A stretch of 64,000 bases of DNA from Undaria pinnatifida (lineage: Eukaryota > Sar > Phaeophyceae > Laminariales > Alariaceae): the NCBI GenBank assembly GCA_012845835.1, contig JABAKD010000022.1, positions 2,180,944 to 2,244,943 of the forward strand, in the 5' to 3' direction. The notes under the pieces were generated by a model that was not told the DNA's origin, ran no database searches, and saw nothing but the letters and a program-made list of their open reading frames with translations. This document shows, piece after piece, positions 40,201 through 50,240 of the stretch. Both the position numbers and the translations under genes were made by a program. Each line of letters begins with the position of its first letter. Within the stretch, counting starts at the first letter, position 1.

Positions 40201-43071
40201 ATGGCGACTACCAGTCAGACGCGCATGAGCTCTTCCGTCGCAGAGGCTACGGCAGTACCGACTCCACCGCGAGTTTTCTTCGTAGCGCATCCCTCCTGGC
40301 CATGCCTACCTTCCGAAGGGGCGTCTTTGGGAGGTGAGCTCGCTCGACGCATGCCGCCATACGCCCATACTGCCACAGTAGGGCTATCACTTTTTGGTCG
40401 TTTCCGATTGACGGGGCTCCTCGACAGAGCAGCTATACACCCGATACCAGGCTTTGCATATATACTTTGCACTATTGCGGGGTATTTATTTGAGCCATTG
40501 TGTTGTTAATGGCGTTGCCCTTTCATCTGCTCACGGTCGGTTTTTGTACTAGGTTTGAAAAACCGCTAAAACGAACAATATCTCAGAAATAAAGGCCATC
40601 CCTACCGTACTACTACTAGGAGTGCTATTATTAATAGTAGCAGGCGTCTCGCCAAGGCACGTCGGAAGAACGTACTCCGTACAATGACCGATTTCCTGAG
40701 GGTGGGGGATACCAATAACAGACGTTGGAGGGCACCTCAGCAAGATTGCACCATAGTCTGTGATATCGGCGGGACCCAGAGAGCGAGGTCGGTTGCCTCC
40801 GTTATTTATGTGGCGCCTCACGTCAGGTCAAGAAGTAAATGCTGTTGGCTCGCACAATTCACTCAACTGTTGCTATTCCAAGATGAGACCACCACCAGCC
40901 GTTCTCCAGTTAGTTGTAGTATTGTCGTTGCATTGAAGATGGCCGTAGGAACCATAACCCACGTTACAGTGTATAGGATGCACATAAACCTAAATAGCAT
41001 GCCCTCATTTTTACCAAAAGTACATCTTGGGTAATGGTTGCTGTGTTCCCACGTAATAATTGGTTGTGGGGAAACCGTGACACAACAGCAGCAGTGGTAG
41101 GGGTTGTTTTTCTGGTCCACACTTTTTTCGCTGACCGGGCTTGCTAACTGAAGATACATCCAACGTATTTTGGCTCGATGCGAAATAGGCACGTGCGATT
41201 CCTCGGATAATCCGGCCCATGGGATTGCGCGTATCGACTATATTTAGCTAACGTTTTATCTCAGCGTTGGCCGTGTAGGGTCAAATAAGGATCATACAGA
41301 ATACCCCAAGGAAGGCGCAGACTTCTGCTGGGGTGGGCATGTCACTCCACGCACTACCTCGCAAGCCCCAAAACATTAATCATCGCCCTTAGGCCGTCCC
41401 CACCAATATGTAAGCTCATCTAGTCTGCATCGTGTCGATTTATCAAACGCAATGTCACGTGATGCAATACAAAAACAAAGAATACTCGACGCCCTCATCA
41501 GTACAAGACCCTTGTCATATGATGGTCATGATTGACCTTTTTTTGTTGTCCACCCTGGGATAATCACCTGATATCCCACCCCCCAATGCCTGCCTCTTTA
41601 ATGCCCCCAGTCCAACGTGTGGAGACGATGCGCATCAGTGGTGGACGCACAAGGAGCTGGAAAAGGTACGCTGAGGGTCTGCCCGCACTTATTTCGACGC
41701 GATGGAACGGCTGGAACAGGAACGAGATTGGTTCGATGCCGTTCGTTCTTTTGCAAGTTCGTCGGATCCGATGTGAATTGGTGGCAACCAACCAGAAATG
41801 TTCATGTTTGACCGACTTATTAGGCGGGACCGTGTAGCTCGACTCCAGAACAAGGATGCCACCACGGGAGCAAGGAGTACTCCTGACACAGAGTAAATGA
41901 TATTTGACGTAGGGATACCGCAAGCCAAGCCACTTCCAAAACGGCACTAGCCATCCAAGTGGTATCCACGGGGAAAATCTAGAAGCTGTGGCATGGGCCG
42001 TCGCTGTTCGGCGAAGGCTCCTGAAATCTCAATAAATGAAATCGGTTATATATTTTTGCCAGAATCGCATCGCCAGAGTCTCACTCACCAAGTCGTTTCC
42101 CTAGTGAACTTCCTCTTAAGTGAATGGCCGTATCGCACGGTTCCTACCACGAGCGAGTCCTGTGACATCTACATTCGCCCCACCCCGTGCGTGCAATATC
42201 ATCTCATGTACACTCATGTGTCAACACGTCAACATTCCCATCACCAACCTTCCCAAAAGCAGAGTAGGGGAAGGAACGCTTCGAATGAATTCGACTTGAT
42301 GCCAACTAGCAGCATTCATTGGGGCAACTACTGTAGCCCTGTTCAGGTTGGGCCGTTCGATTCTGGTTATCAAGATTATCTGCTCTACTAGCGCTTCTTC
42401 TCCCTCTTCCTAAAAAAAGCAGTGTAGACAGTGCTGTTGGGGAATAAACGCTTTGGAATAAGTTCGACTTGATAACCAACCAGCCGCAATCATTGGGGCA
42501 ACTGGTACTATTCAGTTTGTTGCTTGAAGCGCTGCGACATTTGTTGGGGGCAATTACCCCAGCTCCTGGCCACAGCAGTTTGCAGGGAGACCTGACATTC
42601 GCGCTCGGAGTGAAAACGCACCGCACATTGCGACACATTTCAAGTGACAAACGCCAGATCATCATTTTCGTTTGATGACGATGGCTATGGTGATGATAAC
42701 AACGGTAACGCTGACGACGATGAAGACGACGACGACGATGATGACCCTAACCCCAGCCGTAACCGTAGTGAAATCTGTACCTGGTATGCTTAAAGGCATC
42801 GGATTTTGTGACCATGTGGCATAGGCATTGGCTCAACGCACGCCTCACTCTTCCGCCGCTTCGTGTCCCCCCTTCCGCCGCCCCTGTACTGCAGCATGGA
42901 AACAACTCCGGCTTTCTCACCGCGCAGGGGATGAGAACCCTGTCCATGTCGGCTCTCCCCTTCCTAGGAGAGAGAAAACGTTCCCCGAGCACCACAGGCA
43001 ACACGAGCGAGACATCCACCTGCTCATCAGAAGTATCAGAAGAATCGCTTCGGACATCCTTATCTCCTTAG
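31296..43071 (+). CDS. MAPKK-like (STE7-type) protein kinase, nine exons
   Basis: Probably a dual-specificity kinase of a MAP-kinase cascade. Exons: 31296-31779, 34302-34462, 35435-35760, 36496-36639, 37678-37801, 38263-38361, 39386-39496, 40050-40333 and probably 42825-43071. All borders are GT-AG and every junction keeps frame, giving about 659 residues. Features: long N-terminus; Gly loop VVGKGGTSCV split by intron 1; lysine in YVAKVF; helix-C Glu in SAELQAL; hinge VVLEAMRLGSL; catalytic loop VHGDVKPSN; LADFGTS; GTFRYMPPERM, where YMxPER is typical of MAPKKs; and DPAVRPTAKELLLSPAF closing the domain. Then an Asp/Glu-rich tail and a Ser-rich end. Oddities: HGD replaces HRD, and an Asn/Asp-rich insert of about 64 residues lies between helices D and E. 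If the last intron is not removed, the protein stops at 40,337. The kinase call is firm; the MAPKK class is likely; the start and last exon are inferred. Confidence 0.85.
32880..33076 (-). repeat. Dispersed repeat D, copy 1 (inverted, in kinase intron 1)
   Basis: Reverse complement matches 46,253-46,440 and, less well, 45,770-45,960 (shared words AAGGATACAGGTCGGCGAC, CAGGGTCAAC and ATGCATCAGTTT). One frame has protein-like wording (TRVNGATLINLCTDTI), but stops and shifts differ between copies. It lies in the first intron of the kinase gene. Confidence 0.7.
35594..35712 (+). repeat. AACGAC-type repeat coding the kinase insert
   Basis: Imperfect AACGAC/AACGGC units inside exon 3 encode the Asn/Asp/Lys-rich loop. 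The repeat keeps frame and contains no stop. Confidence 0.85.
37020..37930 (+). repeat. Source segment of an inverted duplication (kinase intron 4 to exon 5)
   Basis: Segments of this stretch reappear in reverse order and orientation between 48,300 and 50,240: the GGTTGCCGCTGTTG block, the CATGATGCGC..CCAAAAACAAATATTCC block, the GTGTGGTTCAG block, exon 5 with both splice sites, and a terminal pentanucleotide repeat. Because intron and exon are copied together, it was a DNA-level event. Confidence 0.85.
40338..42824. other. Probable last kinase intron; one unrecognised coding-like remnant
   Basis: No complete gene. A plus-strand stretch at about 41,650-41,892 reads like protein (see separate entry). 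A diverged direct repeat (TTCGACTTGATRMCAAC then CATTGGGGCAACT) occurs at about 42,290-42,330 and 42,462-42,505. Confidence 0.5.
41650..41892 (+). pseudogene. Coding-like remnant of an unknown protein
   Basis: One frame reads WWTHKELEKV, then after a TGA, ARTYFDAMERLEQERDWFDA, and after another TGA, EMFMFDRLIRRDRVARLQNK before a TAA at about 41,870. The charged, amphipathic wording is unlike random frames, and the first stop could be skipped by a GTACGC donor. I do not recognise the family. It could be a decayed transposon gene or mis-read exons. Confidence 0.3.
42825..43071 (+). CDS. Probable last exon of the kinase gene
   Basis: Exon 8 runs into TGA at 40335-40337, but that stop overlaps an excellent donor, AG|GTGAGC (40333/40334). 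It leaves phase 2. An acceptor at 42823-42824 opens a frame in the matching phase that encodes a basic then Ser/Thr/Glu-rich tail (SALPFLGERKRSPS, SETSTCSSEVSEESLRTS) and stops at 43,071. The alternative is that the gene ends at 40,337 and this frame is chance. Transcript data would settle it. Confidence 0.5.
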
Positions 43072-43587
43072 CATCACGTCAACACTTTAACAGCGCGGAA
43101 ATGATCAGATTGATAAGTCAACAGCGGTGAAACATTCTGCCGACGCTGACGCCCAGTTCGTAGGTTCACCAGCCCTTGGAATGAGGAGTCGATGACAGGA
43201 GGGTCGGAACTATTCGCACCGTAGAATGTTCCCGGGCTTCGGCTTTGGGTGGGGTTCTGGACCGGGCAAGGTTGCGGGTCTGGCGTAATCCCCGACTTGG
43301 ATATGGTGGAGGTCTGAGGTCAATCCTGATTCGAGAGCGAAACCCCTTCGACAAGTCGTGGTGTGGTCGGTGCAGATTGTGTTGCAAAGCCGTTCGTTAA
43401 GGTGTTTGTATAGAGAAATGATACAATAATCAGGGGGGCGTGTTTGTCGGGGCGATGTACGTTTAGCTCGATCTCATAGAGTGGACCGACCAAGAACGAC
43501 AATTCGGCATTGGGTTAAGGCTAGGCTGGGTAGCACATGCCCGATGGAAGAGGTCATGTATAGGTGTGTATCCTTTTCCCCGTGGAA

Positions 43588-43700
43588 TGAGGTCGATTTA
43601 GGCCATTTAGGTCCTTTGGGCGATTAATTTTAGGCCATTTAGGCCATTTAGGTCATTTAGGCGATTAATTTTAGGCCATTTAGGCCATTTATTTTAGGCC
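43588..43700. repeat. TTTAGGCCA minisatellite
   Basis: About ten imperfect copies of a 9-10-bp unit (TTTAGGCCA/TTTAGGTCA), interrupted by two copies of GGCGATTAATTT. Confidence 0.9.
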
Positions 43701-45185
43701 AATTGGGCCATTTAACTAGTTGACGTGAAGTAGTGGTGTCGTGAAGTAAATCACCAGCGCATGACGTTAGAGCACGAGTGTCGTCATATCCTTACACCTG
43801 TGTTGCCAGCGTATATATGTATATAGTTTAACATTCTTGGGGGTGAGATGGGGCCGAGTTGTGGAGTTCGGGTCGCGTTGGGTGGTATGGCTCCGCTGTG
43901 TAGTTACTGGCGACGGCGGGCTATCCCATTGGCCTTTCCCTGATCGGGAGGCTTCCTTCGCAGTTTGGGGTTCAGTAGCGATTTCCGAGCTCTTGTGCAG
44001 AAGCATGGCCGACGAGTGTTCGAGATCTGAAACAAGGGAGCCGTCCTAGCGGGAGCAAGCTTAGCATGTTACAGCTCGGGATGTGGTACGAGATCGAGAG
44101 GAAGGTCTCTGGAGCACAATTAAATATTGCCTACATAGTTTTGGGTTCATTATATACCCACCTAGAGTGTATGTATGAATCAGTTTATGCTTGTGCCTTC
44201 GCCCTTCTGGCCAAGAAGCGCGAATGGTACTATTAATCTATGGATACTATTAATACTATCAATAGTATTAATACAGTACATCCCTTACCAAGGCTAAGGT
44301 AGAGTGTGTGTGTGCTCACTTCATGCATAGCCGTGGTCTTGAGCTTAGACCTTTCAATACGGCAGGGGGGGGGTCTTTGTGGTTGCTTAATTTAACGGCT
44401 CAGGACCCCCGACGCAAGCGCCGAACCTATTAGTTACTACCTCTCTCAGCCTGGAGTTTCCCAGGCGGGAAATATGTTTGTGTTCCCCGACGAGGCACAT
44501 CAAGAGCAGCATTACAGACTTATGTGTATTTATTGTTCTACTGTTAGAGTAGTCAACGTGACCCAGAGAACTACTCGTTTATAGTGTGTACTACCACTGT
44601 AGAGCGGGGCAAGGCTACCGTAGGGGGGGGCGCTCTTAGAAGACTTAGGGTTTCCTGTATCAACGGCTCAGGTGTTGCACGCGAGTACCTAACCTATAAA
44701 TTAGTACTTTTGCGAGTCGTGAACTATTGTGTGTGGTGCTTTGTGTTTCATGGTATAACCCGCCATGTAGTCAGTTGTTCGGATGGCGCTCTTGAGCGAG
44801 GTGCAGAACCGTTTGCGCTACCAGCCGATGGTAGCGTTGGGGTAACCCCCCTCATTCTTTAGCTGAGGTCAGTGGGAGGGTGGCCTTCTGCCGCCATTGT
44901 GGTAGGGTAGTTCTATGTACAGAGCTACACAGAGAAGGGAGGCGCTCTTCAAGCCCACCTCCGATCTCACTTGAAAAAACGAGTCGTGGTCGTAATCGGC
45001 AGTTGTGTGTTTTCATAATCTTCTGTTGATGGCGTTTCGCGCCGATTCTCCGGCAGATTTAACTTAGCAGTAGATAGATGCTGCACTACTAATAATACGA
45101 TAATTTCTAATTTTTGTGATTCTCCACCGTCGACGTTACACTGGAAACGCGGTTTGAATGAACATGGACTAGGGGTTTGAACCGA

Positions 45186-45210
45186 CCGCTCCGCCACAAT
45201 GGCGGAGCGG
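45186..45210. repeat. Perfect 11-bp stem hairpin
   Basis: CCGCTCCGCCA, loop CAA, TGGCGGAGCGG. GC-rich stem in otherwise mixed sequence. Function unknown; it may be a transposon-end relic. Confidence 0.85.
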
Positions 45211-45724
45211 CCAAAATTTAAGTTAAACATTTCGTTCCGACGAAACATGAAACGTATGAGGTGCAGCAATGGGATGTACGCGATTGCGCAAACACGACCT
45301 TAGCCGGCGATAGGCTAGTATGTTGTATTTGCTTAGTTTATGCGGCCACTTAGATCCCTCATACATACAAGCCCTTGGTTTTTGCTCTCTTTTGGTGTTG
45401 CGGTTTTCGATTATCTCCAGACAAATAAACTGTAGACCGAAAATTGATTAATAATACTCGTTAAAATCAACATATGGGTGGGCTCACGTCAGTAACACCA
45501 GCAAATAGACGCCAACATACTTTGAAACACGTACCCGGCGCAATGAAAAATGTAACAGCGCATCACATAACGTTTTCAAAGTTTACCGGGGATGGTAGCT
45601 TTTTTTGCTGAATTATGTACGATTCGTGGCAAAACAAGACGAGACCACCACGAATCAAATATGTATACGATATTTCGAGTGACTACACACGCCTCCGACG
45701 TTAATGTTATATTAATATAAACAA

Positions 45725-45965
45725 TTAAAATGCACTCCCCAGCAGTGAGATGATTGAAGATTTCATCTTTGCAATCTGTGTGTGATATTCCGATCGCGCG
45801 GAATTTCGGATGTGTCCCCATTAAGGACATACAGTAGGTCGGAGACTCCCCTTAGAACTAGCTTGTACCACGGTCTACAGGGTGATGTTAATCAACCTGT
45901 GCGCATGAATTATATCACCCGTTTTTGAGGGGACAAAATCTGACGGCTGTGGAATGAACCAGTGA
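45725..45965 (+). repeat. Dispersed repeat D, copy 2
   Basis: Shares the CACTCC..CAGC.GTGAGAT start, CTGTGTGTGATAYTCCGATCGC, the TCGG.GACTCCCCTT middle and the CCCGTTTTTGAGGGG.CAAAATCTG end with the copy 320-450 bp downstream, so the two are a diverged tandem pair. Confidence 0.75.
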
Positions 45966-46169
45966 GATATGTATATCCTGTAATTGTACGACCGGTGAGG
46001 GGAGGAGGCGGGCAAAGGGGGGATAGATGACATACATTAATAGGAACTTACTGCACGCGTAATGCTAAGAGGTGATGGTGGGGGTGGCGGGGAGGGGGGA
46101 GGGGGGGGGGGGTTACTGAAACCTGAACACCGTATATACATGAAATGGAGCTACTCCATATACATTATA

Positions 46170-46440
46170 AAACAAAAATACACTCCAGCTGTGAGATCGA
46201 AGATTTTATCGAAACTATTATTTACAAGCTGTGTGTGATACTCCGATCGCACGTATTACTGGGTGTGTGTGTCCTCATTAAGGATACAGGTCGGCGACTC
46301 CCCTTGGAACTACAGTGTAGCTTGCACCAGGGTCAACAGGGTGATGTTAGTCAGTCTGTGCATGAAAACTATAAAGCCCGTTTTTGAGGGGGGCAAAATC
46401 TGCCAGCTGTGGAAGGGAATGCATCAGTTTGTCAAGTGCG
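46170..46440 (+). repeat. Dispersed repeat D, copy 3
   Basis: Closest to the inverted copy in kinase intron 1 and to the copy just upstream. It ends in GGGAATGCATCAGTTTGTCA. Confidence 0.75.
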
Positions 46441-48289
46441 TATATATTATGTTAGACGGCTGACAACGTGCGGGTTGAGCCACAACACCAACCACCCCGA
46501 AAACATCCCCATCAACAATAAAAAAGAACGGATTGCCGTAAAAAAGGGAAACCACATACCCGAAACTACTTCATTTGCCTATCTCCGTCTTATTAATAGC
46601 ATCGATCGATATAATCCACCTGGTGCCCTTGCGTTGCCCTTCGTCCTCGTGAAACTTGCTCAGCTACGTTCCACCATTCGATATTGCAACCCCGTGCGTT
46701 GTTCAGGAAAATATTAATCTTACTGCAGTGAAGCATACAAAGAAAAGATCGCTGCGGCAGCACACTAGTCTACCCGGAGCTCCCATGATGATTCTTCATG
46801 GCCATGGGCACGTACGAATGAACGCGTCTACAACATCTCCACCTGATTCTACACAGGTCGACCCTGCACGACAATGACATGACCAACACCACGATTACCA
46901 CGGCAAAAGCGCTCTTCCGAACGATGCGCATCTGCGTGTGACATCTCTCGACCCATAGTTTATACTTCAGTACCAGGTACTAGACTATACTTTACTGTTT
47001 CGGCACACCTGTCACCAGGCAAAATCTAATACACGGTTGTGCAACCCGCGACGTCAAACCGGTCGAACAGAAACGGAGATATCTAAAAGAATGTCCCCCT
47101 GAAGAAAGATTTGATCTACATACACGACCAGAGAGGCTCAAAGGGAGCACGTGACCGCCCACGCTATAAACAGACCCAGAAATAGCGCCACAAGACTGTC
47201 GTTGCAACAAGAAGAAAGAGTAAAACGAGCTTTTTTCATATTTCGACGAACACGGCAGCAACACAATCGCGACCATACGCGTCAACGCGTTTTTACTGGA
47301 CTCGTAAACGATCTACCACGATGACCGCACGTACTGGTAAATCAAAAAGGAAAATAGCTTCCCACGGTAACCGTTTTATTTCTTTTTTTTCTGCGGTTGA
47401 TCACAGCTGGCGGCCGAGTGAGATCCTTTGTGCGGGTTGGAGAACTTTTACTTCTCACAAGGGGGATGATCGCGTCAGGTAGTGCTCATGGTACGGCACC
47501 TACGAGGCAGTTACATAGTACTCCCATTGCTGGCTCTGGAAGTAGCCATACCGGAAATTACATTACCTCATTGAAGCTGCCATCCATATGCAAGTCCGCC
47601 TCACAAGCAGTTCTTAGTAGCATGCAGCTCACCCTTCATGCGACTCGCGCACCTCACGGCGCTTCGCACTTGGTGCAAGCAATGTCTGCCTGGTCGATGA
47701 AAACGCGACATGCTCCGTCCCGGCATAGTAGGGATATGAGGGACCAATAGCTATGGTCAAAACGGCCATGCAACTATATGGAGTACACCCCCCCGCCTAA
47801 GGCCGCTAGGCTGCACTACGGGTCCTCCACGATCCTGTCTCAGGCGGCGGCGGCGGCGGCGTTTTTCTGTCGCGAGCGGTGGTGTTGTTGCTCGTGTTGG
47901 CTTAGCCGGTCGGAACCCCTGGATATTTCCCATGAGCGAGTGGGGCGCAGGGTCGTGTTAACTACCGGGAGGAGCGTGAATTGGGATGAATGGTACCTGG
48001 TACGGTAAATCAGGATGTTGTCACTAGGAAAAATAAATCGTCACCAGCGCGGGTGCTTCCTGCGCGCCTTCGTAGAACACACGCTGCAAATACGCTAGGG
48101 GTTCGCCTGTTTTCCCTGGTGCTTCACTCCTCACTAAACACAATATTTTGATGAATAGAAAAGTGCAAAACGATAAACAAAACATGGCTTCTTCTCTTAG
48201 CTCACAATAGTGCAAAGCGTGCGGTGCGGTACGGTGCGGTCGGTACGGTGCGGTGCGGCACGGTACGGTGGCGTGCGGTGCGGTACGGA
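46441..48289. other. No gene recognised
   Basis: Scattered short open frames only. The end contains a degenerate GGTGCGGTACG microsatellite (48,215-48,330) that forms part of the inverted kinase-intron copy. Confidence 0.5.
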
Positions 48290-48367
48290 TCGTACCGCAC
48301 CGCACCGCACCGCACCGTACCGTATCATATCATATTAAGTTGTACGGTGTCTGTAGCACACACTCAC

Positions 48368-48489
48368 ATGGGTGCATGACGCGAAGGGCACCCGCTGGGT
48401 TCATAATTCCGCCACCACAATTTCCAACCGCCCAGAGATCGCCCTCGAGACTGAGCTTGCCCTGAGTCATGCGCTCTGGCGGCATATAC
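48368..48489 (-). pseudogene. Kinase exon 5 pseudo-copy
   Basis: Duplicated exon with its acceptor CCAG and donor GTGAGT still present. It encodes RYMPPERMTQGKL as in the parent (E5, 124 bp) but has a one-base gain after GCGGTTGGAA and a three-base loss before the donor, so it is 122 bp and out of frame in its second half. No other kinase exons lie nearby, so it cannot make a kinase. Confidence 0.88.
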
Positions 48490-49254
48490 CTGGAATAACC
48501 ATTTTCCGGATACATCGTACAAATTGAGGTCCGCCCGCAGTCATTGGCACCTGATGACTGAGACGAACCTTTCACGCATGGGGCAGATGAAACATAATTT
48601 GATAACCTGGCTGCGTCTTTCAGGGCATGTGATGGTAAGGTGGTGTATCAAACACTCCTCCCTCGGTAGGTGTTGCATTTGTTAGACTAACTAACAACTA
48701 TTGCCATACTTGAAGTGTGCTGTTTGCTAGCTGTGTCCTAATATTGGCGACCTCCTCAAATGAAGAACTAGCGGTTATCATGTAGCATCATAGCATCATT
48801 GCATCATAAGTCAAGTCATTTCACGAGTGAGTATATATGGTTTTGGGACTGAGGCGTAAACGCTTGGCCGGGTTGTGCGAACCAATGCCTCCGAAGTCAT
48901 GTTTCGGGTGACGATATAGATGATGATAAACGATGACGATGGATGATGATGGTGATAGATGATGAGCTATTGAGCTCCTCATGTTAGGAGCTATGAAAAA
49001 AAATAGAATCGGCTGCACCCCTACCTAGCGTGGGGTGGCTCCGAAGTATGACGATCTGTGCGGTCTATAGACGACGTTGCAAGCTGGCTGCCGGATGATC
49101 TGTTTGATCTGGTGCATGTTTCCTGGGTTACACACTGAACCACACAAGACCAAGGCTGTAGTAGGGAGGATGTTAATACATGTTAGTACATGATAATACC
49201 AGGTACATGTTAATACATGTTAATACCCCCCATTTTCGCTGCAGGATCTGAGTT

Positions 49255-49500
49255 ATCATACTATCATATCGCACATACTATCATACTATCATGTCACACA
49301 TACTATCATACTATCATACCGCACATACTATCATACTATCATATCACACATACTATCATACTATCATACTATCATACCATCATGTCACAATACTATTATA
49401 CTATCATGTCGCACAAACTATCATACTATCACACCATCATACTATCATACTATTATACTATCATACTATCATACTATCATACCATCATACCATCATACTC
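49255..49500. repeat. (ACTATCAT)n / ATCATACT minisatellite
   Basis: About 250 bp of ACTATCATACTATCATRYCRCACAT units, lying inside the inverted copy of the kinase intron and absent from the source, so it was gained after duplication. Confidence 0.92.
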
Positions 49501-50240
49501 TCACCACCGACTCTGTACTGACTCTGTACCTTTCTGACAGTAAAACTTTATGGGATGGTTTTGGCTCAACGTATTAATACTTGGCACTTCCATTCCGGAT
49601 TAACATCGCCAATTGTTAACCGCACGTAAGCTTAATACCGCTACGGAACAGGGGGTGGGACCACTCGCTCGAGTGGTCCCGAGCCACCGCATATATAACC
49701 CCCCAAAGGGACCTGACACCCCTGCCATAGCCTGAGTCATAGATCACACAGATCGCATAGATCACACAGATCACACAGATCCTCTTTAATTCACATTATA
49801 CCATCATAACGACAGATATATAACATGATCTATAGATGATCTACATCGGGATCTGTTCGAGATCTGGAATATTTGTTTTTGGGAGCGCATCATGCCTGGA
49901 GTCTAGCCTTGTCGGGCGCGGTGTCTGACTTATTTTATCTCCTCGCCCTTTCATTAAATTTCATTTGCCGGACATGATTGGGACATATATCAGCGCGGTG
50001 TGTTTCTGTGCCGAATCTCAAACGGGTCACCATTCATTGATTGTAGTGCCTTCGATGCCGTCGCGAACAACATATCATACCAGGGTATGCAGTAGCGTTT
50101 CCTGTATAGCACCAGTATGTGCCAGCCGGCAATACCAGCACTAACTACAACAGCGGCAACCGTCTCTACTCCGCATGCTGCCACTGCTGGTGGGCCTCAC
50201 CCCAGTATGTGCCAGGGTGATTTACAAGCGCTGATATAGA

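Larger units (their letters stand above)
43072..45720. other. No gene recognised
   Basis: Contains a short minisatellite at 43,588-43,700, an AT palindrome around 44,226-44,280 and a perfect hairpin at 45,186-45,210. Open frames are short and unlike known proteins. Confidence 0.5.
48290..50240 (-). repeat. Inverted, interrupted copy of kinase intron 4 to exon 5
   Basis: Reads, on the minus strand, in the same order as 37,020-37,860 but is stretched by extra sequence of roughly 600 bp or more near 49,150-49,800, including an (ACTATCAT)n array. The distal end carries a GGTGC/GTACG microsatellite (48,215-48,330) where the source has TATGG units (37,835-37,930). Confidence 0.8.

Noticed and set aside
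48330-48575. A second kinase gene
   Set aside because: Only one exon with intron flanks is present, it carries a frameshift, and no other kinase exons lie nearby.
49255-49500. Regular ~25-bp periodicity resembling a CRISPR array
   Set aside because: There are no unique spacers; the units are degenerate ATCATACT words in a eukaryotic spacer.
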